Positions 17,261 to 24,440 of a stretch of 64,000 nt of DNA are shown piece by piece. Source of the DNA: Sulfurimonas sp. Its GTDB lineage: Bacteria; Campylobacterota; Campylobacteria; Campylobacterales; Sulfurimonadaceae. Under the pieces are notes generated by a model that did not search any database, was not told the origin of the DNA, and saw only the letters and a program-made list of their open reading frames with translations. The stretch is taken from the NCBI GenBank assembly GCA_028044295.1, contig JAOFSE010000004.1, forward strand, positions 62,001-126,000, read 5' to 3'. Numbering within the stretch: the first letter of the stretch is position 1; each line of letters starts with the position of its first letter. The position numbers were made by a program, and so were the translations under genes.

Positions 17261-17683
17261 TTAATTGTTCTGTATCAACTTGAATGGTGGTGTATTTCTT
17301 ATACTACATTTAGGATGGTAAGGAATAAAAGTAAAGTATTGATTATGTACAGCTATTGGTTGTTTTGCAATAGTGTTGCCATCAGGGAAAATCAATATAT
17401 ACCATGGTGTGCCAAGTTTTTCAAATATTTTAAAACCAATAGTTCCCTTTGGTAAATTAGAGACAGAAGTCTTTTGTCCACCAAGTTCTACGGGTAAAAA
17501 TATACTACCTTTTTTAAATGTCATTGATTCATATGACCCTACTCCACAATCAAAGTCATAATTAACTTCATATAGGGTTGAATACTTTTTATCCTTATTG
17601 AGGTCTAATGATTTAGCCACAGGGTGACAAGCAGTGAGCAGTACACTAGAACATAAAATTAGTATATTTCTTATTATTTTCAA
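17261..17683 (-). CDS. Small lipoprotein in caspase operon
   Basis: 140 residues from TTG 17683, chosen because AAGGA (17691-17695) sits 7 nt before it and a signal peptide follows at once (KIIRNILILCSSVLLTAC, lipobox LTAC). The ORF is open to 17749 but would then start with a long non-signal extension. The mature part has two further cysteines and beta-rich character; family not recognised. Its ribosome site overlaps the stop codon of the caspase-like gene, so the two are surely co-translated. It may be a partner or inhibitor of the protease. Confidence 0.65.
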   Translation of the reverse strand: MKIIRNILILCSSVLLTACHPVAKSLDLNKDKKYSTLYEVNYDFDCGVGSYESMTFKKGSIFLPVELGGQKTSVSNLPKGTIGFKIFEKLGTPWYILIFPDGNTIAKQPIAVHNQYFTFIPYHPKCSIRNTPPFKLIQNN

Positions 17684-17693
17684 TATAGATTCC

Positions 17694-18713
17694 TTAGTAT
17701 AGATTCTTAGAAGAATCTCCATATATTTGAGGTACTTGCATATATCCATTACCTTTGTTTAAAGATATTCTCTTAATACTTCTTCTGATTATTTTATAGA
17801 CTTTAGATAAATTTTTCTCACCTTTAGCTAATTCATTGATTAGGTAGTAAGAAAATAGTCTATGCTCTTTATCTTTATAGTCATTAGCAAACTGATTACT
17901 TGCACCAGCTGTCATAACAGTAAGCTTCTTACCTCTTACTTTCATCTTATTTACCATAGTAGCTGCTGCTACTCCTTTGTATAGACCTTTCTTATTATCA
18001 TCTTGACCACTAAAGCATGAGTCCATAAATACAAATATGTTTGAAGCTAAAGATTTAGATAGGTTCTTATAGATATAGTTTACTTGAAGCTTTGGTTCTT
18101 CGTTTATAGAATCAGCACTCATGTCAGATGGCAATAGATATACATTTCCATCCTTGTCTGGAAGACCATGACCTGCATAAAATAGATATATTGTGTCACC
18201 TTCTTCAGGTATGTTCTTTATATAGTTTAGTTTATCTTTTAGTTGACCACTTGTCGCATCAGAATTAAGAAGAGTAGTAATATTTTCAGGTGGAATACCA
18301 AGAGTTGTTTTAGCAAGTTCTTCAAATGCTAAAGCTGATTTATCAGCATAAGCTACATCTGAGTTAGACTTATAGTTAGATATACCAATTATGAGTGCAT
18401 ATGAAGTATAGTTTTTCTTTGGGTTATTCTGAAAGTTAAAGTCTTGAGATGAATTTTTATAAGCCATTCTTGATTGTTTAGCTGAAGATACATCTCCACC
18501 TTTATATACTATTTTATCTTTGTATATAATTTTCTCTTTTTCAACTATCTTATCTTTATAAACAATTTTAGTTCCCGTGTTCTTTGGCGCTTCATATTGC
18601 TTAAATGCTGTACTTCCTCCACCAAATGCAGCACTTCCAGCACCTCCAGAACAACCATTAAATATTAATACTATCCATGCAATTAGGCCTATGACAATTG
18701 TGTTATGTTTCAT
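17694..18713 (-). CDS. Caspase-fold (peptidase C14) lipoprotein
   Basis: 339 residues. A signal peptide ends in lipobox FNGC (C21), so the protein is membrane-tethered outside the cytoplasm. A Gly-rich stretch and a linker with repeated (I/V)YKDKIV units (about residues 48-72) lead to a caspase-like domain (about 103-330). The catalytic dyad is visible: H182 in YLFYAGHG and C233 in FMDSCFSG. Metacaspase-type proteases usually cut after Arg/Lys and are used in regulated proteolysis, including bacterial conflict systems. It heads a minus-strand operon with a small lipoprotein and diverges from the MoxR/ankyrin/VWA operon. Confidence 0.88.
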   Translation of the reverse strand: MKHNTIVIGLIAWIVLIFNGCSGGAGSAAFGGGSTAFKQYEAPKNTGTKIVYKDKIVEKEKIIYKDKIVYKGGDVSSAKQSRMAYKNSSQDFNFQNNPKKNYTSYALIIGISNYKSNSDVAYADKSALAFEELAKTTLGIPPENITTLLNSDATSGQLKDKLNYIKNIPEEGDTIYLFYAGHGLPDKDGNVYLLPSDMSADSINEEPKLQVNYIYKNLSKSLASNIFVFMDSCFSGQDDNKKGLYKGVAAATMVNKMKVRGKKLTVMTAGASNQFANDYKDKEHRLFSYYLINELAKGEKNLSKVYKIIRRSIKRISLNKGNGYMQVPQIYGDSSKNLY

Positions 18714-19049
18714 ACTTAGTTCCTTGTTCAGTCATTAATTATAACTATTTAAACATATTAATTCACTTATTCATGTATTAGTGTGTAGCAAGTGGTGAAA
18801 TGTTCCCTATAAAGTAGCCTGTCCCTTTTATTCTGTCAAAAGTGATAGTGATCACCTGTCTCCTATATTTTATCGCTGAGTAAGTATAGGGCTTTTAAAG
18901 GTGCACTTCAATAAAATAGCATAAAAGATAGTAGTAAAGATTGCATAGCGTACATGCTCTATCAGACCAAGTAATAAAACATACAAAATCAATGAACTGA
19001 TCAAGATAATAAAGATCTGGTAGAACTTGATTCATACAGAGGAATATAG
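18714..19049. other. Divergent intergenic region between caspase and MoxR operons
   Basis: 336 bases with no ORF of note. It contains the caspase -10 candidate (18738-18743), an 8-bp palindrome GTGATCAC at 18848-18855 and an inverted repeat CCTATA/TATAGG at 18862-18867 and 18885-18890. These could be operators for shared control of the two operons; that is inference. GAGGAA precedes the plus-strand start at 19050. Confidence 0.4.
18738..18743 (-). promoter_or_regulatory. Candidate -10 box for caspase operon
   Basis: TATAAT on the minus strand, 25 nt before ATG 18713. It leaves a short leader that contains the CAAGGAA ribosome site. Confidence 0.5.
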
Positions 19050-20282
19050 ATGAACATTAGTTTTTCACATTTAGATATATACAAAGAATCCCAAATTGTC
19101 CCCTATTTAGAGGGTGAGTCTGGGATAGGTAAGACATCGATTATAGAGCAGTATGCTGCGTCAAAAGAAATGGATTGTATCATTATGGGAGTGGCTTCTT
19201 TAGATCATATAGAGTTTTACGGTAGGACAGTTTCAACAGATATTGTAGCAGGCTTTAATGATCAAAAATTTACTGTATTTAAGAAGTCTATACCTAACTG
19301 GGTATCAACAATACTTCAAAATGATAAAAACAATAAAGAAACGCTTCTTTTTATAGATGAGCTCAATCGAGCAGAGCCACAAAATCTTCAAAGTTTAATG
19401 AACTTAATACTTAAAAAAGAGTTTGGATCTGATAGTATTAAATTACCAGAGTCATTGTTTATTGTCTGTGCTGGTAATCCCGTCGATGACGGCAATTACC
19501 TTGTTGAGTCACTTGATAAGGCTATGCTAAGTCGAATGGCCATAGTAAAGGTTAAAGCTACGCTTGAGTCATGGAAAACGAGTTATGCTCTTTTGTATGA
19601 TACGAAAAACAATAGACAAAAGGTTCACCCCTTAATCATTAGCTACCTTGATAATAATCGTTCTGACTTTTTACTTCAAAGCAATGAAGATGACATGAGT
19701 GATCCAGGAATGGATCCAAGAAGATGGGATATGATTTCTAGACTACTGTATTCTTATGAAAAAAATACTACAAGTGATAATAACTTACTAAGCCTTTTAT
19801 CTACCGTATCTAGTAAAGAAATTACACCTAAACTTGTTAACTATCTTAAGAGCTCTAAGGTTTTAGTATTTAGCAAAATTCAAAAGCAACTTACAGAATT
19901 TTTGGACCTACATAAAGAAAAAGACTTCAAGGCATATTTAGTAGATGAAAAGAATGATACTTCTCATTATGATGAACTTATAGAGTCAATAAAATCACAA
20001 TTGGATCGTGCTCAACCCGTAACTCAGATGAATATTCTTAGCTCTTGTTTCTACGCTGTAGAGGCTGAGAGTGTAAGCGATGATATATTTGCAATTATGC
20101 TTAATGTAAGTTCTGAAGAACACATCATGTCAATAAAAGTTGGTATTAATGAGGCTGATATCTATATAGATAAGGTAGATGAAAAATATAGCTTAGGTGT
20201 CAATGAAAAACTATCTAGTGGTTTGGTGAAACACATAAATAAAACCAATCCCTATGTAGCAGAACTCCTTCGAGGGCAATAA
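19050..20282 (+). CDS. MoxR-like AAA+ ATPase
   Basis: 410 residues. Walker A G22-ESGIGKT-29, Walker B LLFIDE (99-104), sensor-1 N143 in CAGNP and a probable arginine finger R162 in MLSRM make a complete AAA_5/MoxR-type module, with a C-terminal extension of about 230 residues not seen in short MoxR proteins. MoxR ATPases remodel or activate partner proteins, most often ones carrying VWA domains; such a partner is encoded two genes downstream. Start ATG 19050 with GAGGAA upstream. One base separates its stop from the next start, so this is one operon. Confidence 0.85.
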   Translation: MNISFSHLDIYKESQIVPYLEGESGIGKTSIIEQYAASKEMDCIIMGVASLDHIEFYGRTVSTDIVAGFNDQKFTVFKKSIPNWVSTILQNDKNNKETLLFIDELNRAEPQNLQSLMNLILKKEFGSDSIKLPESLFIVCAGNPVDDGNYLVESLDKAMLSRMAIVKVKATLESWKTSYALLYDTKNNRQKVHPLIISYLDNNRSDFLLQSNEDDMSDPGMDPRRWDMISRLLYSYEKNTTSDNNLLSLLSTVSSKEITPKLVNYLKSSKVLVFSKIQKQLTEFLDLHKEKDFKAYLVDEKNDTSHYDELIESIKSQLDRAQPVTQMNILSSCFYAVEAESVSDDIFAIMLNVSSEEHIMSIKVGINEADIYIDKVDEKYSLGVNEKLSSGLVKHINKTNPYVAELLRGQ

Positions 20283-20283
20283 T

Positions 20284-21750
20284 ATGACACCATCTTACCT
20301 TCATGAAAATCTCATGCAAGCGTGTGAAGATGCTAATATAGACGAGGTGAAACGATGGCTAGCTCTTGGTGCTGACGTAAACTTAAATATACACCTTCCT
20401 AAGAATGCCTTAGATATAGCCGTACAAACAGGTAATGATCAAATTATTAATCTACTGTTAGAGTCTGACGCTACAGTAAAAGAGTATGTGCTTCAAAAAG
20501 CCATAGAAAAAGACAAAAAATATTTGCATCTTTTAATTCCAAACTTTGAAGCGTGTAAGGATGAAAAACTTCTTAAAGGGATGCTTCTAGCAGCCATTAA
20601 TATAGGTGATTTAGACCTCGCAAAGCACGCAATCAAGCAAGGGGTAAAACCAGCCTCATTGTTTGTATATGCAGTTTTAACCATTGCTAGTGTAGAAATA
20701 TTACAATTGTTACTTGAAAATGGTTTTAATATACATGCGGATTCAAACAAAATTTTAACCAAATGGATGGGTTCATCTCCAATAAACTCGCATGGAGAGA
20801 CAAGCCGTAAAAGAGATGATCTCTTACAATTTATCATTGAGTATTATCTAGAAAGACCCAACTCTATAGAAGGATTTAAATCTTGGAATCCATCGGATAA
20901 ATCACGTTTGTTTAGAATGGGATTAGACACTAATAATTTGAACATGATGAAATTTGCGGTTTTGACAGGGGCAAATAAAAATGAATCGCTTAATTCTGTA
21001 CTCAATCGATATTACTCAAAAACACAAGACCCTAAAGGTGTCAATGTTGACTCGGAGATAATCGAATATATTTTAAACTCAAATATAATATTTAATAAGG
21101 TGGTCATTGCAAACGCAGTATGTTTTAACTATACTGAAGTTTTGAATGCTCTAAGCCATATGGATGATTTAGAATATGCTTATGAGATAGCCTATAGCTA
21201 TGAAAATGAGGTCTTGCAAAACTATTTTATTAACAAAGGTGTTTGTTTACAAGCACAACACTGTACTAAAATGAAAGTTTCTGCCACCAAAGGCAATCTT
21301 AAAGACTTACGACAAGCCGTTAGTAATGGTGCTAATCCAGACCTGTTAGGTACTGATGTTATTGTTGAAATCATCAATGAAAATCAGCTAGAAATACTAA
21401 AATATCTTCATGCCTCAGGTACAGAGTTTAACGGGTCGTATAATGAGCACCTAAATAAGGCAATGAATGCTCACCATGCCTATGAAAGCATAAGCTACCT
21501 CATAGAATTAGGTCTTGATATAACCAGTATAGGAAACTTACCACTAGACTACAGGGCAAAATACCCCTCCTTTTCTGACATGTGGGGAAAAAAAATTAGA
21601 AATATCTTTAATTACACTGTTTATTTAGCAACAGAAGTGTATCCAAGGCAAGAAGGCAAAAAAAAAGAAGAGGTCTTAAAAAAAATTGCAGAGTTTTCAA
21701 CACTTCCTTATGTTATAAAAATGTCTGAGGCTGCATCACTTGAACAATAA
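20284..21750 (+). CDS. Ankyrin-repeat protein
   Basis: 488 residues. Clear ankyrin units occur at the N-terminus (LMQACEDANIDEVKRWLALG, ALDIAVQTGNDQIINLLLES) with several weaker units through the chain (LLAAINIGDLDLAKHAIKQG, KVSATKGNLKDLRQAVSNG). No signal peptide or catalytic motif, so it is a cytosolic scaffold or recognition protein. It lies between the ATPase and VWA genes and overlaps the latter by 11 nt. In such modules the repeat protein may bind the target or link the ATPase to the effector (inference). Confidence 0.85.
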   Translation: MTPSYLHENLMQACEDANIDEVKRWLALGADVNLNIHLPKNALDIAVQTGNDQIINLLLESDATVKEYVLQKAIEKDKKYLHLLIPNFEACKDEKLLKGMLLAAINIGDLDLAKHAIKQGVKPASLFVYAVLTIASVEILQLLLENGFNIHADSNKILTKWMGSSPINSHGETSRKRDDLLQFIIEYYLERPNSIEGFKSWNPSDKSRLFRMGLDTNNLNMMKFAVLTGANKNESLNSVLNRYYSKTQDPKGVNVDSEIIEYILNSNIIFNKVVIANAVCFNYTEVLNALSHMDDLEYAYEIAYSYENEVLQNYFINKGVCLQAQHCTKMKVSATKGNLKDLRQAVSNGANPDLLGTDVIVEIINENQLEILKYLHASGTEFNGSYNEHLNKAMNAHHAYESISYLIELGLDITSIGNLPLDYRAKYPSFSDMWGKKIRNIFNYTVYLATEVYPRQEGKKKEEVLKKIAEFSTLPYVIKMSEAASLEQ

Positions 21751-23290
21751 TCAAAATCACCTCTACAGTATGAAAACCATTGAGTCTATCATTGCTAATC
21801 CTGATAGTAGTTGGAAAAAAGTATTTAAAGAGATGATTATTTCTATGATCGCTTCTAATACAAATGAGTTGCTTTGGTATGCAAATTTTCTAAGCAGATG
21901 TGAATATGAATTTCACTTTGATGAATCATTTGTTTCATCGGTTTATTTTAATGGGAAAAATTTTGTTATTGTCGTCAATCCAGTGATACTTGGAGTCATT
22001 CATAAAGACCAAATTATTGCCATACTTAAACATAGTGCGGGACATATAATTAACCATCACTTTGCTCGAGGAAACTACGACAAAAGCATAAATAAAGAAG
22101 TGATTGAAACAGCAAAAGATATAGTCATTAATGGATGTATACAAGTTCCTTATATTAAAGATTTACCTCGTACTGGTCACTATAAAGATTCCCCTATTTC
22201 AGCACTTTTTTATCAGTCCCTTTTCCAAAAGTACCACATAGAAACGTATGAGGTTGGTAGAGAGTTTGAATATTATGTAGAGCTTATACAAGAAACTTTA
22301 AAAGATGGTTCTTTTCATGAAGCACAAGACACTAATGAATCATCTAATGATGAGATAGATATACCATCAGATACTTCGTCAGACAAAGATGAAAACAGTA
22401 AGCCCTCAAGCAATGGTAAAGAAGATAGCGTGCAAGACACAGATGAAAAGAGTGGATCATCCCAAAGAAATGATGAGACGCATACACAGTCACAATCTTT
22501 ATCTCATAAAACCTTAGAAGCCTTAAAAAATGGTGAGTGTAAGATGGATAACCATGAGTATGGTCAACAGCTTCAAGAAGCTGTGGAACTTAATGATGAT
22601 GTATTAAACTCTTTTATGCATAGCACATTAAATGAAATGATACATGATTCAACAGACTTTGCAAGAGGTTTTACACCGGGTGTTGCAACGGGGGTACTCA
22701 GTAACATTGAAAAAAAGAACTCACACAAAGATTGGAGAAAGATACTTAACAAAAAGATGCGAAACTCCTTCAATAATTCTACACGCTACAGAGAACCAAA
22801 TAAGTCGAGACAACATCCCATTTTCCAAGATGATTTAGACTTGTATGGATACAGCTACACAAAGAAACCTAAACTAGCCGTTGTACTTGATGTGTCAGGT
22901 TCTGTTGATGACAAACTTCTTGCTTCTTTGATGTCTGAAGTCCAAGCCATCCAGAGAAGATATTCTATTAAGAGTGTTACCCTAGTGCAAGTTGACACCG
23001 AGATAAAAAGCATAGAAAAGTTTGGATTTCGAGACAAGTTCATAAAGAGACAAGGTAGTGGTGGAACCATAATGGAACCAGGTTTTACGACCTTGTTAGA
23101 ACAATCACGTCGTGATATACCTGATATGATAATATGTGCTACAGATGGAGATATAGAAAAAAGTTTTAAACAAGTTAAAATCCCAAATAAAATACAGGTA
23201 ATTTGGCTTATTGAAAAAAAAGGCAGATTATTGTTTGATGTAAGTGAATATCCAAAACAGCAGATGCATGTTATTAAGTTTTCTGTGTAA
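21740..23290 (+). CDS. DUF2201-type protein: zincin-like domain (degenerate) plus VWA domain
   Basis: 516 residues from TTG 21740 (GAGG about 10 nt upstream); an ATG at 21770 is the alternative. The N-terminal domain has the layout of the DUF2201 putative metallopeptidase domain, but the expected HExxH reads H98-S-A-G-H102, so the catalytic Glu is lost. A polar, low-complexity linker (about 200-255) follows. The C-terminal VWA domain has the MIDAS pattern D384-V-S386-G-S388, a Thr near 443 and TDGD near 468. It would bind a metal-dependent ligand and be acted on by the MoxR ATPase. Overlaps the ankyrin gene by 11 nt. Confidence 0.85.
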   Translation: MNNNQNHLYSMKTIESIIANPDSSWKKVFKEMIISMIASNTNELLWYANFLSRCEYEFHFDESFVSSVYFNGKNFVIVVNPVILGVIHKDQIIAILKHSAGHIINHHFARGNYDKSINKEVIETAKDIVINGCIQVPYIKDLPRTGHYKDSPISALFYQSLFQKYHIETYEVGREFEYYVELIQETLKDGSFHEAQDTNESSNDEIDIPSDTSSDKDENSKPSSNGKEDSVQDTDEKSGSSQRNDETHTQSQSLSHKTLEALKNGECKMDNHEYGQQLQEAVELNDDVLNSFMHSTLNEMIHDSTDFARGFTPGVATGVLSNIEKKNSHKDWRKILNKKMRNSFNNSTRYREPNKSRQHPIFQDDLDLYGYSYTKKPKLAVVLDVSGSVDDKLLASLMSEVQAIQRRYSIKSVTLVQVDTEIKSIEKFGFRDKFIKRQGSGGTIMEPGFTTLLEQSRRDIPDMIICATDGDIEKSFKQVKIPNKIQVIWLIEKKGRLLFDVSEYPKQQMHVIKFSV

Positions 23291-23453
23291 AACAAAAACA
23301 ATGCGTAAAATCATATGCTGATTAAAGGCTATTTGCAAATAAAGTTGCCGCTCCCCTTTATTTATAACTTTGCAAAGCATTTATTAATGATAGAAAATTA
23401 AGTTGGAAATATAATCACTTAGATATACTCCGTTTATAAATGAAGGATAGACT

Positions 23454-23816
23454 ATGGCTTATATAGATTTAACAACTAAAAATTTTAATGAAGTTCTGGA
23501 TAATAACGAAATCGTGATAATTGACTTTTGGGCAGAATGGTGTGGACCTTGTCAAAAGTTTGCCCCGATATTTGAAATGTCATCAGAGTATCACTCGGAC
23601 GTAGTTTTTGCTAAAATTGATACAGAGGATCAGTCTGTTATCGCCAAACATTATGGGGTTGTCTCAGTTCCTACTGTAATGATTATGAGAGATGGTATTA
23701 TTGTTATTAATCATGAAGGAAGTTTGACAGAGGCCGCGATTTATGATCTTATTACGCATGTTAGGTGTCTTGATATGGATAAGGTACGTGAAGATTTAAA
23801 TAACAATGAAGAATGA
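23454..23816 (+). CDS. Thioredoxin-like protein
   Basis: 120 residues. Standard thioredoxin fold with active site W-C30-G-P-C33 and the cis-Pro loop SVPTVMIM. No signal peptide, so cytosolic. The C-terminal tail is about 12 residues longer than in E. coli thioredoxin 1 and acidic. AAGGA lies about 8 nt before the ATG. It is 163 nt downstream of the VWA gene; no hairpin strong enough to call a terminator separates them, so co-transcription is possible but not shown. Confidence 0.9.
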   Translation: MAYIDLTTKNFNEVLDNNEIVIIDFWAEWCGPCQKFAPIFEMSSEYHSDVVFAKIDTEDQSVIAKHYGVVSVPTVMIMRDGIIVINHEGSLTEAAIYDLITHVRCLDMDKVREDLNNNEE

Positions 23817-23866
23817 GAGAAATAAATTTAATGATTTTGGGAATGCTTGAAAGCTCGTAGTAATAG

Positions 23867-23943
23867 TGGTGGGTTCTGGGCGACTCGAACGCCCGACCAC
23901 TCCGTTATGAGCGGAGGGCTCTAACCAACTGAGCTAAGAACCC
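23867..23943 (-). tRNA. tRNA with CAT anticodon (Met or Ile2)
   Basis: Full cloverleaf on the minus strand: acceptor GGGTTCT/AGAACCC, D stem GCTC/GAGC, anticodon stem CTCCG/CGGAG with loop CTCATAA, T stem GGGCG/CGCCC, discriminator A and encoded CCA. Anticodon CAT. It is not an initiator (the acceptor pair is intact G-C). Elongator Met versus lysidine-modified Ile cannot be told by eye. It marks the edge between the accessory stretch and core genes. Confidence 0.93.
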
Positions 23944-24002
23944 ACTTACTAGGCCGGAATTATAATGTATGCGACCTTATAATATTCTGATTTTAAAGTA
24001 TT

Positions 24003-24440
24003 TTACTGAGTATTAATCATCCACAATGAAAATATATTTAAATAATCCCAAAGTGACTTGATCGACTCCTCTGAAATCCCCTCTTCTTTTAACTCTTTTA
24101 AAAGTGGTATATAGAGTTCTAGCCACACTTGTCTAGCATGTGCATCGATTCTAAAAGGTTGATGTCTTCCTGCCATTCTTGGTGCTCCACGACTCTCGTT
24201 GAAGTATGGGTAACCACCACATATTTGAATAAAAAAGTCACTTGAGTGTTTCTTCGCAAGTTCAAAACCTTCATCACTTGTTGGAAAAAGGTTCGCTATA
24301 TCACTCTGTCTTAGTTTATCGTAGTGTTTTGAGACTAACACTCTCATACCCTCTTCAGTTAACTCTTGCAGTACTTTATGTGTTGGTTTTGTAACTGGTG
24401 GTCTAAAACCAAACTGTGCTTGTGCTATGTCAAAATTCAT
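24003..24440 (-). CDS. Truncated haemoglobin (2/2 globin)
   Basis: 145 residues. The 2/2 globin pattern is seen in QICGGYPYFNESRGAPRM followed by a His-rich helix start (GRHQPFRIDAHARQVWLEL), which holds the proximal His and is close to group II (TrHbO). Such globins bind O2 or NO. The start overlaps the stop of the RND pump gene by 1 nt (TAATG), so it is translationally coupled to that gene. A second, group III globin lies at 44933. Confidence 0.85.
   Translation of the reverse strand: MNFDIAQAQFGFRPPVTKPTHKVLQELTEEGMRVLVSKHYDKLRQSDIANLFPTSDEGFELAKKHSSDFFIQICGGYPYFNESRGAPRMAGRHQPFRIDAHARQVWLELYIPLLKELKEEGISEESIKSLWDYLNIFSLWMINTQ

Noticed and set aside
19050-20282. McrB-type GTPase as partner for the domain at 5088
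   Set aside because: The ATPase is MoxR-like, lies 14 kb away in its own operon, and shows no McrB signature.
22855-23301. 148-residue minus-strand ORF opposite the VWA domain
   Set aside because: Antisense shadow of a well-supported domain, with no ribosome site or recognisable motif.
23339-23370. Stem-like AAATAAAG/CTTTATTT after the VWA gene as a terminator
   Set aside because: A-T only stem with a long loop; too weak.
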